Part shown: positions 11,735 to 24,406 of the stretch, piece after piece
Position numbering within the stretch: position 1 is the first letter of the stretch
Layout of the letters: each line of letters starts with the position of its first letter
Assembly (NCBI GenBank): GCA_963556195.1
Contig: OY744531.1
Coordinates: forward strand, 103,770,142-103,834,141
DNA: 64,000 nucleotides
Source of the DNA: Sepiola atlantica
Lineage: Eukaryota > Mollusca > Cephalopoda > Sepiida > Sepiolidae
Direction of reading: 5' to 3'
Translations under genes and position numbers: made by a program
Notes under the pieces: generated by a model
Seen by the model: only the letters and a program-made list of their open reading frames with translations
Database searches by the model: none
Told to the model about the DNA's origin: nothing

Positions 11735-13632
11735 AGCGTTATTCGATACTTTTATTTATTAACGTTTTTGATAATTTTATTTATAAAAATTACACAATAA
11801 TTTGAGTTATTAACATTATTCGATCATTTTATTTATTAAAATTATTTAATAATGTTATTTATTACAATTACTCAATAATTTTATTTATTAACATTATGCA
11901 ATCATTATATTTATTAACATTATCCGATAATTTTATTTATTAACATTATTCGATCAGTTTATTTATTAACATTATTCAATCGTTATATTTATTAACATTT
12001 TTCGATAATTTTATTTATTAACATTATTTGATAATTTAATTTATTAACATTATTCAATGATTTTATGTATCAACATTATTCGATGATTTTATTGATCAAC
12101 ATTTTTGATAATTTTATTTATTACAATTATTCAATAATTTTATTTATTAACATTATTAGATCATTTTATTTATTAACATTATTCGATCATTTTATTTATA
12201 AACATTTTTGACAATTTTATTTATTAAAATTATTTAATAATTTTATTTATTACAATTATTCAATTATTTTATTTATTAACATTATTTGATAATTTTATTT
12301 ATTAAAATTATTCGATCATTTGAGTCATTAACATTTTTTGATCATTTTATTTATTAACATTATTCGATCATTTTATTTATTAACATTATTCGATAATTTT
12401 GGTTATCATCATTATTCGATCATTTTCTTTATTAACATTATTCGATCATTTTATTCATTAACATTTTTCGATAATTTTATTTATTAACATTATTTGATAA
12501 TTTTATTTATTAACATTATTCGATAATTTTATTTATTATCATTATTCGATCATTTTATTTATCAACATAATTTTATTTATTAAAATTATTTAATAATTTT
12601 ATTTATAACAATTATTCAATAATTTTATTAATTAACATTATTCGATCATTTTATTTATTAACATTATTCGATAATTTTATTTATCAATATTTTTGATGAT
12701 TTTATTTATTAAAATTATTTAATAATTTTATTTATTACATTTATTCAATAATTTTATTTATTGACATTATTCGATTATTTTATTTATCAAAATTATTCGA
12801 TCATTTGAGTTATTACCATTATTCGATCATTTTATTCATTAACATTTTTCGATAATTTTATTTATTAACATTATTCGATAATTTTGGTTATTAACATTAT
12901 TCGATACTTTTATTTATTTACATTATTCGATCATTTAATTTATTAACATTATTCGATCATCTCATTCTATTAACATTATTCGATCATTTTATTCATTAAC
13001 ATTATTCGATCATTTTATTCATTAACATTATTCAATCATTTTATTCATTGACATTATTCAATCATATTTATTAACATTATTCGATCATTTTATTTATTAA
13101 CATTGTTTGATCATTTTATTTATTAACATTATTCAATCATTTTATTTATTAACATTATTCGATCATTTTATTTATTAACATTATTCGATCATTTTATTTA
13201 TTAACATTATTTGATCATTTTATTTATTAACATTATTCAATAATTTTATTTATTAACATGATTCGATCATTTTATTTATTAACAATATTCAATCATTGTA
13301 TTCATTAACATTATTTGATCATTATATTTATTAACATTATTTAATCATTTTATTTATTAACATTATTCGATCATTTTATTTATTAACATGATTCGATCAT
13401 TTTATTTATTAACATTATTCGATCATTTTATTTATTAACATTATTTGATCATTATATTTATTAACATTATTCGATCATTTTATTTATTAACATTATTCGA
13501 TAATTTTATTTATTAACATTATTTGATCATTATATTTATTAACATTATTCAATCATTTTATTTATTAACATGATTCGATCATTTTATATATTGACATCAT
13601 TCAATCATTTTATTTATAAACATTATTCGATA
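11735..13632. repeat. 26-bp minisatellite, about 70 units (1.9 kb)
   Basis: The unit is ATTCGATCATTTTATTTA plus TTAACATT. Variation concentrates at CGAT/CAAT/TGAT and in alternation of TAATTTT with TCATTTT. Units are more regular after 13000. No coding potential. Confidence 0.97.
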
Positions 13633-13639
13633 CTAAAGT

Positions 13640-14565
13640 ATCCACTGAACGGAGGAAGATATTGAAAAACGATAATCAATAATAATAAACAAAACACTTT
13701 TAAAATTTGGTTTTGTTTTATTTTAGGTAAACTTACGTACAATTTAACACACGCTTTTTATTCGTTTCGGGTGTATTGTTCCACGCGACCTTCAAGAAAT
13801 AATTCAAATATAACCATTCACTGTAAATTTAGGTCACAATAGTTTTCAGTAAATCTGTTGAATAGAATTCTTCTGATAAAAGGTCAATGTTCTTTGAAGA
13901 ATTCAGGTTGTCTTTTAATACACTTTACTGTTGCCTGTAAACTTCATTTCTAACCATGAATTACTTTTAGATTACTAATTTTGCACAGCTATGAAGACAT
14001 CACAGCAGTGTCACCCAGCGATAGCGTTATCTTGAGAGACTTTCATCACGTCCTCTGGTAATATTTTACTTTTGATATATTAATATAATTCGATCCTTAA
14101 AAGTCGTCTGGACAAATGTATATATCTAGAAATAATAATCAATCTAACACATAAAGTTATCTGGTTTTATTTTTAAAGTTGTACCTAAATAAAATTTACT
14201 CTTATATATCTAACTTTGATTCTTTCTGGCGAATTTCCAGGTTTTATATTTATCGTCTTTGTTCCCGGTTTTGACATGAAGATAAGTGAGTTTGGCAAGA
14301 TTCACCTGAAAGAGGTCTGAGGTTACATCGGCCGAAACGTTGTGAGAATAACATCCAAGATGAGAACAGTAGTCCAAATAATCTGTATAATACAAATTAT
14401 TAATCCTCATCACAAAAATGTTGACACATAATGGTTTTGTGTTTCGGCAGTTTTAAAAGGAAAAATGATTTATCTGACGTAAACTAAACAAAGTATACTA
14501 AAGCGAACCCTAACCCTAACTTATTTTATTTTTATTTTTTACTCATTTATTTATTTTTTAAAATC
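13640..14565. other. Unrecognised stretch with a short telomeric tract
   Basis: No gene found. GGCCGAAACGTTGTGAG at 14329-14345 resembles the GAAACGTTG cores of family F1. AACCCTAACCCTAAC (14506-14520) is a short CCCTAA tract. Confidence 0.4.
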
Positions 14566-14569
14566 TTCC

Positions 14570-14885
14570 TCCCACGAGGTAAGATGTGACACAAGGTCGG
14601 GAAAGTGGGATTTGAAAAACCAGAGCCCGAGAATTTGAGCGCCTGGCCATTAAAAATTGCCTGGACAGCCCCGTCGGCATTCCCCGGTAGGGGCGTCTCA
14701 GGCGATTAGCAATAAACTAACCCCTACTCAAATGGTGAGAAGGCAAAGCCTGGAAGGGTACACCTCTTAGAACTGCACAGGAAAGACCAAACAATAGACC
14801 GGCGTAAATCAAGACCCGAAGGCCAAAACCGGTCTATGGGGTGCAGCATCCATCGGAACAGATACCAACCCCCCGGCTGAACCCA
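14570..14885. repeat. Dispersed repeat RB, copy 1
   Basis: A GC-richer block matching 62730-62920. Shared segments are CAGCCCCGTCGGCAT, CTAACCCCTACTCAAAT and CTCTTAGAACTGCACAG. No conserved frame was recognised. This copy is longer and ends in GGTCTATGGGGTGCAGCATC. Confidence 0.6.
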
Positions 14886-14889
14886 AACT

Positions 14890-15392
14890 TATTTATATGT
14901 GAAGTTTTTATTGAAACGTCTTCTACTTCACTTCATCCTATGGTTTCTGGCAATACCAATTCACATGTGTATAATCACATATGTATTTACAGGTGTATAT
15001 AGACTCACATCAACAACAGACATACGCTTGCACAGGTAACGCTCGTAAAATCCATTTACATTCAAACTGACAAGTTTTTATTTCTCTGATAATAAACTTA
15101 TCTGCTTTCCAATTGTCTGCGTCTGAAGGAAAAACTACATAATTTCCCACAACGGAAACGGATAATGGAAAAAGCTTTCTGTATAATTGAATTTTTACTT
15201 CACTCGACGAGAAATTACATGCAAAAATCGTACGTTGTGAAGCTGTACAGATGGCACTAAAACACCCCAAAGATGGATAATACCGTAACGTCTCTTCATG
15301 CATTCATCAAAATATACAACGTACGACTTCCTATTTAAAACCATGTGAGTTAGAGCAGTCCGGGATTCGTCACAATATTGCATTTTTACAAA
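14890..15392. other. Unrecognised stretch
   Basis: Overlapping minus-strand frames (15010-15303, 15195-15422) resemble no known domain. The latter runs into the MITE below. Confidence 0.35.
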
Positions 15393-15652
15393 TGAAGAGT
15401 TTGAACGCAAAACGCGATACATCTATTCGTTTAAATTGAGACCTTGAACAATAAAAAGACGAACATATTAAATCTAGACTCTGAATAAAAGCTGATCTTA
15501 ATTGAAATCAAAAATAAATTATTTCGGTATCATATTATGTAACACATAGTTTTGGGATGTCGTCGCGTGTTGAAATGCAACACTTTTTATAAAGACAATT
15601 TCGTGATTTTCAAAATGGCGTTTATCGCGTTTTGCATTCGAACTCTTCAAAT
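15393..15652 (+). mobile_element. MITE family M1, copy 1
   Basis: A non-coding element of about 257 bp. Its inverted ends carry GAAGAGTTTGAACGC and its complement around an AAACGCGAT core. The interior matches 18707-18962 in the same orientation and 28375-28630 in reverse. AAAT flanks both ends (ACAAAT before, AAATGC after), a possible target duplication. No transposase is present, so the superfamily is unassigned. A minus-strand frame (15519-15794) is just this element translated. Confidence 0.8.
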
Positions 15653-15654
15653 GC

Positions 15655-16975
15655 TTAATAGGCACAGAATCACTTATACATCGCGTCACTATCCACTGTA
15701 TAATAAAGAGCAATGCGTATTTACTTGTAAATGTATATTCGTCCCGTAACACAACATTAGCCGGACGAATAGGAGAGCGTAAATCTATTTCCATAATCAG
15801 ACGTTTTCTTTTTTTTCTTTTCTGTTATCGATACAGATTTATAAAAATGTTCTTTTCTTTTTTTTCTTTTAGACGTCTTTCTTTCGTTCTCATTTATTTA
15901 AGTGAGCGTCTACTGTTCTCTTTCAATTTGATTTTTAACAACGAACGTCTTTAATGTTATTACATATTTTTAAAATCCGAGGTTATTTTGTTTTTAAATT
16001 AAGCCACGCCCACTTCCCAATAACCAATAGAAAAAAAGTAAAGGGAGAAAACTTTTTTAAAAGTCAAGGTTATTTTATCTTTAGGTCAACAGAAATGACT
16101 CGCGGTTTTCTTTTTCAACTCTCAATTTTATTCTTATCTCAAAAGGATTGGAATGAAACCAAAAGTTGGAAAAGACATAAAAATGCATTAGAATAACTTT
16201 TATTAGAAAACATACAGCAAGTCAGACGAGTGCAGCCGTCTGAAATTAATTTGTAATGAAATCCTTCATTCAAAATAAAAATCCAACGTAGGTGTTTTTC
16301 TTTAGGTCATCAGAAATAATAATAACAATTTATATATGAAAAATTAAATTACTATGATTGGATATGAATATTAGTGCGAACACTGGCGAAGCATAATTTT
16401 TCTCGTAATTTTTGTCGGAGAGTGTACAGTAGGATTTAATGGATAATGTATGAGGTAGTAAGGTTAATCTAACCCTGAAGGGGATGTGCTCAACCCTAAT
16501 TATGAATCATTAAATGGAAAGCATGACTCTACAATATACGTGACAAGACGCTCGTCTCTCACTTGATTACCATCAAATATTCACAAAAAGTGTCTACATC
16601 CGGTCTTAGAATTTTGGGCTAGACACCATGAGAAAAGGAAGAGTCATGTGTGTGTGTAATATTATTAGCGAAAAAATATTATCTTGTTTTGACCAAGGAA
16701 TGCCACAGGACGATACATCTTGGCATAATGGTTACAGTACAAATTGTTTCGTAATCGTGTTATTCGCCAAGTGTAATGAGTTTGTGAAAACAGTAAAGAT
16801 ATAGACCAGAGGTCATCGGTGAGCAAACGACATGTGATTACACCGAACTGCACCCCAGGCACATATTCAATATATTGCATCGATCCTTCTCTTTTTAAGT
16901 ACCCCCATGTCGCGTAAGTTATGAACTTGTGTGTTTCTATATTTCATACGCCTTTCGAGAAATAAGAAAACGATA
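15655..16975. other. Unrecognised stretch
   Basis: No gene seen. ATTAGTGCGAACACTGGCGA (about 16370) recurs at about 43202 and marks another low-copy dispersed repeat. Short frames at 15954-16196 and 16665-16880 are unremarkable. Confidence 0.35.
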
Positions 16976-16993
16976 TTTAACATTTATAATTAT

Positions 16994-17115
16994 GTTAGGG
17001 TTGGGTTTAGGGTTAGGGTTAGAGTTAGGGTTAGGGTTAGGAATAGGGTTAGGGTTAGGGTTAGGGTTAGGGTTAGGGTTAAGGTTAGAGTTAGAGTTAG
17101 GGTTGGGGTTTATTC
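16994..17115. repeat. Interstitial telomeric array (TTAGGG)n
   Basis: About 18 units of GGGTTA with variants (GGGTTTA, GAGTTA, GGAATA, AAGGTTA). The degeneracy indicates an old internal tract rather than a chromosome end. Confidence 0.95.
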
Positions 17116-17154
17116 TTTATCCGTAATAAGAATTTCGAATCGAAACTGAATGGA

Positions 17155-17400
17155 ATAAGCAACAATAAGACATATAATAAACAAGCAACAATACGACATA
17201 TAATTAATAAGACACAATAATACATCTAATTAATAAGAAATAATAAGCCATATAATAAATGAACAACCATACACCATCTAATTAATAAAAAAACAATAAG
17301 ACAAGTAATTAATAAGCAACAATAAGACATCTAATAAATAAGCAACAATAAGACATCTAATTAATAAGCCAGAATACGACAGCAACCATAAAGCATCTAA
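17155..17400. repeat. Degenerate minisatellite, about 26-28-bp unit
   Basis: The unit resembles AATAAGCAACAATAAGAC plus ATCTAATT. It starts right after the telomeric array. Confidence 0.85.
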
Positions 17401-17404
17401 AAGT

Positions 17405-17940
17405 TAAATATGATATTAACACTGTATGAATATGCTACATATTACTTTCTCACGTTCAGATACTTAAGCAAATATGCGTGCAAATATGTCTATTTTTTTA
17501 AATAAAAATTTATTTTTAAGATGTCAGAATGAATAAGAAAGGTCAAACAGTGAGAGAGGATGAGAGTGAAAGATAGAAACTAAGTGATTATTAATGTAAA
17601 ATTGAGACTAATTATAACAATTAAAGGAATATTCAAGCTTTATTTTGCGTAATTAAAATATATAGGGAAAACGATTTAGGGAGACAAACGTTGGTTAACT
17701 CAGTTTTAGTATGATAAATGTATGTATTTCAGACATTCCCTATTAATTGTCTGGCCTTAATAATAAAACAACAACATTTAGAGAAAGTTCGACTGATTTG
17801 ATCAACATAGGCACCTTCTAGGGAAATAAAGCAGTTCCCTTCGGGAGATGCAACCACCCAATCAACTCCCCACACCAGAAAACATGCTTCATGGATCATC
17901 CGGAGAAAATGCGTGATCGTTTCAGAGCCTAACTCTCGGC
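17405..17940. other. Unrecognised stretch
   Basis: The segment CAGTGAGAGAGGATGAGAG at about 17549 closely matches the internal region of the paired-LTR element at about 46780. No gene. Confidence 0.35.
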
Positions 17941-18115
17941 GACCTCCAGATTTGTTTTTCTAAAGTTTTAAAATATAGTTTCTCCTTACCTGTGTTGTTC
18001 CTTTCAAAGTGAGTATTTGCTATTTTACAAAACATCTATTTTATAGAGTTAGATGATTCCATTATAATAACCCCCCTTTTTTTCCCCATGGTTATTTTCT
18101 TTGTCTACAAATGTT
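17941..18115. repeat. Dispersed repeat R1, copy 2
   Basis: Matches 6987-7165 (CTCCTTACCTGTGTTG, AGAGTTAGATGATTCC). Confidence 0.75.
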
Positions 18116-18264
18116 TTAAAATTAAAAATATATATTTATAAAAATATTTCATATATACATCTATATATATATACATTTATTTATTTATTTCATCATGGAC
18201 TATTTACATATGTTATACATTTTTATAGTCGAGTTTTGGATTTCTTTTATCAATTTCTTTTGAT

Positions 18265-18682
18265 TTATTTCATATAATTTAAAAGCGTCTTATTTAATTG
18301 TCTAAATATTTTATTTTTATCTTCACCTTGTTTAAGCATTCTTATTACTAATGAAGTGACTGGAGGTATAAAATCCATTAACCTTAAAGTAACGCGGGCT
18401 ATTCTTAGAAATTCGGACATTATACTCCCATAAAATATATACATAGGACAGGTACTACTTTTATGCGGCATACGAATGATATGAAAGGGTAAAGAATTTC
18501 TTTTATCAAACATTTTATAAATAAATTTATCATCCTCAAGTTTTATATCTAAATCTAGAAAGGTAGCATGTATTCCTGTATGTTCACAATTTAATTTTAT
18601 TTCCCTAGGATATATTAAATGGTTTGTATTTTCAAACTCCTCTCTATCATTTATACAGAGCAGGTCATCAATAAACCTCCTG
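18265..18682 (-). pseudogene. Reverse-transcriptase fragment, Penelope-like type
   Basis: About 138 codons stay open on the minus strand. They carry RRFIDDLL (the RT catalytic box with F-x-D-D in place of Y-x-D-D), then HATFLDLDI and FYGSIMSEFLRIARV. The spacing from the DD box to FLDL fits the palm and thumb of Penelope-like RTs. Nothing upstream of the DD box is present. The 5' side stops at 18682 in a TA-rich scrap, followed at 18707 by an M1 MITE. The product would be a truncated, inactive polymerase. The family assignment is from motif recall. A related animal RT lineage is possible. Confidence 0.7.
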
Positions 18683-18706
18683 CATATATATATGTATTTA
18701 TATATG

Positions 18707-18957
18707 AAGAGTTCGAATGCAAAACGCGATAAATCCAATTTGTTTTAATTGAAACCTTAGAAAATAAAAAAACGAATATATAATATATATAATTCGTCTA
18801 AAAGCTTATGTTAATTGAAAGTAAAAATAACTTATTCCTGTATAATATAATGTATAACATGATTTCTGGGTGTGGTTGAGTGTTGAAATGAAACACTTTT
18901 TGGAGTGATAGCTTCGCAATTTTGAAAATGACGTTTATCGCGTTTTGCATTTGAACT

Positions 18958-18962
<5 letters not shown>
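18707..18962 (+). mobile_element. MITE family M1, copy 2
   Basis: The ends are GAAGAGTTCGAATGCAAAAC and, on the other side, the complement of AAGAGTTCAAATGC. It lies inside TA-rich DNA and abuts the RT fragment. The flanking (TA)n at 18960-19030 may have been created by, or been the target of, the insertion. Confidence 0.85.

Positions 18963-19031
<69 letters not shown>
18960..19031. repeat. (TA)n microsatellite
   Basis: A TA tract starting exactly at the right end of M1 copy 2. Confidence 0.97.
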
Positions 19032-19034
<3 letters not shown>

Positions 19035-19035
<1 letters not shown>

Positions 19036-20340
19036 TAGAACAGGGGATGCTGCATTTCTACATCCTTATTGACAAGCCGCCACTGAACGATTTTAAATAT
19101 ATTCGCTAAGAAATAAATTAAAAATAGTTTTATTTCAAATAACCCCATCTTTTGTCTAGTTGATTAATATCATTGCTAATAGTTGAATAAATATAGAAAT
19201 GAAACCAGCTTATTATGATGATGATATTGGATGCAAATTATTTTGAAAAATAGCAAGAAACAAAAGATAGATTTAATGGCGTCCAGGGAAATAATACCGA
19301 TGGAAATTAATAATGTAACGCAAAACTGTTTTTAAAAATTAATTACTCGATAATGATGATGATACCGATGGTGATGATGATAATGTGTTTGTTGTTGTTG
19401 TTGTTGCCAGAATTTGACTATATGGTGACCCTGTAAAAATGCCACCCATGCAATCGTGAATAATATTCACAATCATCTCTGAAATCAAACTCGATCCAGT
19501 ACAAATAAATCTAGCATTAGTTTAAGTTATGAATGTCGCTGTTCAATAGTATGCGGGACACTTTGTGGAGTGTCTCATCAGTAAGAGGTGTGATCCCGAA
19601 TAGACGTCACACTAACCGAACTATAATTGCCCGGATCTATTCAATCTGTGGGGGTTATCTCAACGATGCTGTCTACCAAAACAACCATAGACTATTCCTA
19701 TTCTGATTACGGCCATCGAACCGGCCAATATCAAGAGTGTTATTCGAAAAGATTCTAAGAAATACGTAATAAATAATTAACGATGTGAGGTTAAAGGCCA
19801 CGGAGGTAAATGTGCTAAGTCAAAGACATGATCTATGACAGATGGATTCTGCAAACGTGACAAAAATATATCATTACCCTGTTTGATAGTACGCCGAGAA
19901 CATCTTTCCCAACCAAATGACAAAAATACAGCGTAAGAAAGATACAGATGATTTGTGATTTCGTGTCGAACTCGACATACGTATAACCAAACTGACGCTA
20001 ACCAAACTGCCAGTCAGCCAGATCTCACAACCTTCTATGCGTTCGGAGCATCTTTATAAAGAACAAAACTATATCATTACCCTGTTTGGTAGTACGTCGA
20101 GAACATCTTTTCCAACCAAATGACTACAAAAATAACACATTAAGAAGGCCTTTGATTTCAGCACGTGTCGGACAATTTTTAAAGACAGGGTACATCTTTT
20201 ATAAAACTGTGTTAAATGTTATTCTTTTTGACAAGCTGTATGTATGGTTTAATAATATTCACAAAATTATTTTTCCCTAAAACTGATTTTCATTGTCAGG
20301 TACATATTGTTTAAATGAATAAAACGAATATATATTTTCT
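19035..20340. other. Unrecognised stretch with a short direct repeat
   Basis: It holds GAT and GTT triplet runs (19345-19410). A block of about 65 bp (CATTACCCTGTTTG, CGAGAACATC) occurs at 19868 and again at 20072. The rest is unrecognised. Confidence 0.4.
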
Positions 20341-20353
20341 TTGTTAACTTATT

Positions 20354-20520
20354 AAGAATTGTAACAATTTAAATATTAAAAAAAACTATACTCTATTTCT
20401 TCATGTAATGGCTTTTGATAAATATTGGAAAAAGGATTGTAACAATTTAAATATTTAAAAAAACAATACTCTATTTCTTCATGTAATGGCTTTTGATAAA
20501 TATTGGAAAAAGGATTCTAA
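20354..20520. repeat. Tandem duplication, 82-bp unit x2
   Basis: Two nearly identical units contain CTATTTCTTCATGTAATGGC and GATAAATATTGGAAAAAGGA. Confidence 0.95.
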
Positions 20521-20540
20521 AGATGAATTTTAGTATATTT

Positions 20541-20605
20541 TTATCTTGTGTTTAATCTTTGTAAAGGGCATACAATTGGTGAAAAACTGTTCGGAACAAT
20601 TCATT
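20541..20605. repeat. Dispersed repeat R2, copy 1
   Basis: Matches 23568-23630 (AATCTTTGTA, GGCATACAATT, AAACTGTTC). Confidence 0.55.
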
Positions 20606-20629
20606 TTAAATGTCCTTGGTTAAATATCT

Positions 20630-20930
20630 TTCTAGACCAACCCGACAATTAGCAAGGTCCCATCGATTCATTGTGGAGGTCCCAAAATGCCGGAGATCCT
20701 TCTACTCAAATAGCTTCTTTCCTAGTGCTGTCGGACTCTGAAACCTCCTCCCTGCTCCCTGTTTCCCCGACTGTACCGACATGCAGAGTTTTTAAACTAA
20801 TATAAACAGACATCTCACTGCACAGCTCCCAACTTAGAATGACACCCTAAACCTACACTAACTCTCAGTTGCCTCTTACGTTTACAGTGGCGGCCTGCCT
20901 TGTTTGGGTTGGAGAAATTATTTATAAATC
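20630..20930 (+). pseudogene. LINE (jockey/I-like) ORF2 C-terminal remnant
   Basis: Forward translation gives the tail of a non-LTR retrotransposon polyprotein: RPTRQLARSHRFIVEVPKC, then SFYSNSFFPSAVGL, then a broken NLLPAPCFPD. This is the segment after the RT that precedes the 3' UTR in jockey/I-like LINEs. In-frame stops (for example after SAVGL) show it is dead. The 3' UTR-like end is GTGGCGGCCTGCC, followed by A-rich sequence. Everything 5' is missing, the usual 5' truncation. Confidence 0.7.
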
Positions 20931-20934
20931 GAAG

Positions 20935-21618
<684 letters not shown>

Positions 21619-21998
21619 CAGGGTGGGCAAAAATAAGGGTCCTATTTTTTAAAATTCATAACTTTTTTATTTATTGATTTTTTTTTTTTTTTTAGAATAA
21701 GTAAAGGACCCCTTCCGAAGCAAGCATGAGCCGTATTAGCCCTAAGGAACGTACCCTCATTTAGAAAACATTATTTTTGCTTAAAAAACTCAAAACAGTG
21801 TAAAAAACAATACTTTAGTTTTTGTAAGTTTTAAGAAGTGTTTTTCTGCTAAAATTTGTTTTGTTTATTTTAAAAAATCTCGGAAGGGTCAGTCTACACG
21901 CACATAAAGTTTGGTGAGTTTAACTTTTATTTTGTGGAAGTTATTCAAATTCAAGTTATTCAAATTTAAAGATAGGACCCTTATTTTGGCCCACCCTG
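21619..21998 (+). mobile_element. Tc1/mariner MITE, copy A
   Basis: 380 bp. It begins CAGGGTGGGCAAAAATAAGG and ends with the complement CCTTATTTTGGCCCACCCTG, with TA on both sides. The interior is the two ends of the 38.9-kb transposon joined at a CAT (21758-21760). It keeps the parent's start codon (ATGAGCCG at 21726) and a new stop 12 codons on. It is non-autonomous. Confidence 0.92.
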
Positions 21999-22005
21999 TA
22001 TATAC

Positions 22006-22052
<47 letters not shown>

Positions 22053-22085
22053 CATATGTATATATATATACATATATACACATAT
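21999..22085. repeat. (TA)n microsatellite
   Basis: The TA tract continuing on the right of MITE A. Confidence 0.95.
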
Positions 22086-22200
22086 ACAGTGACACGCAAA
22101 AGTATTCAATATATTCGATAATTCCAAATATCTCAAAATCTAATTAATATTCCAGGATGAAATTGAAACGGATTATTCATATTAACGTAAGAAACGACTT
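22086..22200 (+). mobile_element. Possible one-ended Tc1-like terminus
   Basis: TA followed by CAGTGACACGCAAAAGTATT resembles the inverted end of a Tc1-like transposon. No matching right end was found, so it may be truncated or a chance match. Confidence 0.25.
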
Positions 22201-22214
22201 CTGTGAAGGATATT

Positions 22215-22285
22215 GAAAATCGATGTATTCATAAACGTTTCGTCTTTATTTGAAAACTTTCTCAGGATGATTGTCCGAAGGAAAA
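22215..22285 (-). repeat. Repeat family F1 with hammerhead-like core, copy 2
   Basis: The reverse complement reads CATCCTGAGAAAG, a TTT...AAAGAC stem, GAAACGTTTATGAATAC. CTGAGAA deviates from CTGANGA and stem I is weakened. Confidence 0.5.
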
Positions 22286-22461
22286 ACAAACACAACTACC
22301 AAATGTTTGAAACAGAGGTAGTGGCGGGCGTAAGCTTAAAAATTTGGGGTCGCTTATGAAAAAATAAAGTATGAGATACAAATAGATGGTATATAATACT
22401 AAAAGTGATAATCTTGTCTGTTTGCAAGCGTGCTAACTTGCTTGCAAACTGAATGCATTAC

Positions 22462-22683
22462 TGTCGTGGAGCTGGGTAAGGCCGAATGAATGACACAGGA
22501 ACACATGGTTTAAATGAACAAAGGTATATATTATATAATAGAAAGAAAGAGATACAAGGAGATGTGCTCTCAACCGCCATTGCCGGTTTGTCTGGGAAGA
22601 AGAGAACAAGTGTCACGTGCTTCCCGTATTTATAAGGTGGACGAGTCCATTAGTTCTCCGTAGGTAGGTACGGCACCATAACA
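22462..22683 (-). mobile_element. Solo LTR with target-site duplication
   Basis: 222 bp beginning TGTCGTGG and ending CCATAACA (TG...CA), flanked on both sides by the 5-bp duplication ATTAC (22457-22461 and 22684-22688). On the minus strand a CTTATAAATAC TATA box precedes the likely R-U5 part, so transcription would run leftwards. CACGTGAC lies next to the TATA box. It is what remains after recombination between the two LTRs of a retrotransposon. The family (Gypsy, Copia or BEL) cannot be told from the LTR. Confidence 0.8.
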
Positions 22684-22689
22684 ATTACA

Positions 22690-24400
22690 CGGTGCTTGAA
22701 GGTCGAATGGTGTTTGGAAAGAGGGAATACATACAGGGAGTTCGTAGCAATAGAAGTAGCAGCGTTAGAGTAGGAGAGTAGTAAAGTAGCGTACATATAG
22801 ATTAAAAATAAATGACATAAATAAAGAAAATGGCGTAAATAATGGGTAAACCGGTAAACGCTCGTGTGTCTGGTCCGTCACCATGGCAACAAAGGTTTTG
22901 GTTGGATGACAAAGATAAACTGAAGCCACAGTGTTTGAAAGTGTGTCTGTTTTGTTTTGGAACTGACATTTTTGAAACTTATTCTTGAAATGTCGTTAAT
23001 TTCGATTAAACTCAAATCAGGCGATACCTTCATTTTTAAACATTTATTTACCTTTAAAGAAACCGTCAAGTGTGCACATTTATACACTAGTGTACAATGT
23101 GCCAACGTTGACTAAAAACTAATTAGGTATCGAGTTCATTTATTAATCTAATCTTTTTTCAAATTATATGGAAGCAATTTAAAACAGCCAGAAATAGGCC
23201 ATAAAAATTGGACCAAACAAAATTATTATTGGATTTCTTTGCGAATATTTCTCTCTATATATAACAAAGCAACACGTATCATGTTTGTCATAGGCTGATA
23301 TCTGAAAGAAACGAATGGCATGTTTGGAATCAGCAGGTTCCTGCTGATGTTTAACATTATTTTTTCGATTATAATATTGTATAATACTGGGTTGGGTTAT
23401 TTTTTTACAGTTAAGTTTTACAGTTATGTAACGCTGGTGTTTGAACAATTCATCTCCCCTGAACTATACTGGCAACAATAGAATGAACTCTTTACTTCCG
23501 TACATATATGAATTTAGATCACAAATACGAATACGGATTCTTCATATAAGGTTTACTATCATTATATCTTGATTTAAATCTTTGTACAGAGGCATACAAT
23601 TAGTGACAAACTGTTCTGTTCGGGGAAATAATTATACCTGTTGTGGGACGAGTATTTTTCTAACTCATTATAAAACTTGATTTGAATTATTAAAACGTCA
23701 TTGCAGTGCAATGCCAATTTAAGAGTATATTTTAAAACAAACATACTCGAGTTACCATCACACCAATTTGAGACAAGTTTAAAGCTGATGGAACAAAAAA
23801 AATTAGCGACAAGTATTTCAGAAGTCATCGGGCACCGAAAACGTCCAAAAGAAAGAAAGTACGGTAAATGGGATCTCATTGCTTCGCGTTGGCAGCAGTG
23901 CATTGGCCGGAAGGGATATTTTGGGGGGGAATGTGAGGTAGCAATAAGAAAATGCGATGCGTGAAAGTTTTAATAGATTTTGAAAATTTAATTAATTATA
24001 AAAACACCTACTTTACAACAATTCAAAGTATGTATACATGTTGTTGATATGCACGCAACGTTTCCAAAAGAAAAATATATGTGATTTAAAGTGTTCTTTT
24101 TACTTTAGAAACAATGTGATCTCGCGTCTCTAAATTCAATCAATAAATTGGTTTTAATAATTAACTTTGAAGAAAGAAAATTCATTATAGAATACAACGT
24201 AAGTATAGAAACACAATTAAAGTGCAACGGACCCGCGGTATCAGCAATGCCCGACCGAAACCGACGTCATCTTTGAGAACATGAGGTTAAAATATAATAA
24301 TGTGAATACATTTTTGAAATTTAACTATTTTTTAACAAACATCTAGTTCGCAACCACTCAAAGTTAGAAAGAATCTTTTCTTATTGATTAAAAACAAATT
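22690..24400. other. Unrecognised stretch 3' of the CNG exon (possible intron)
   Basis: It contains R2 copy 2 (23568-23630). Frames at 23179-23448 (minus), 23574-23903 (minus) and 23701-23964 (plus) show no known domain. If the CNG gene is intact, this is its downstream intron. Confidence 0.4.
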
Positions 24401-24406
24401 TCTTAC

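Noticed and set aside
10200..13632. Possible CRISPR arrays (regular 56-bp and 26-bp repeats)
   Set aside because: Units are contiguous with no unique spacers, no cas genes are present, and the genome is clearly eukaryotic.
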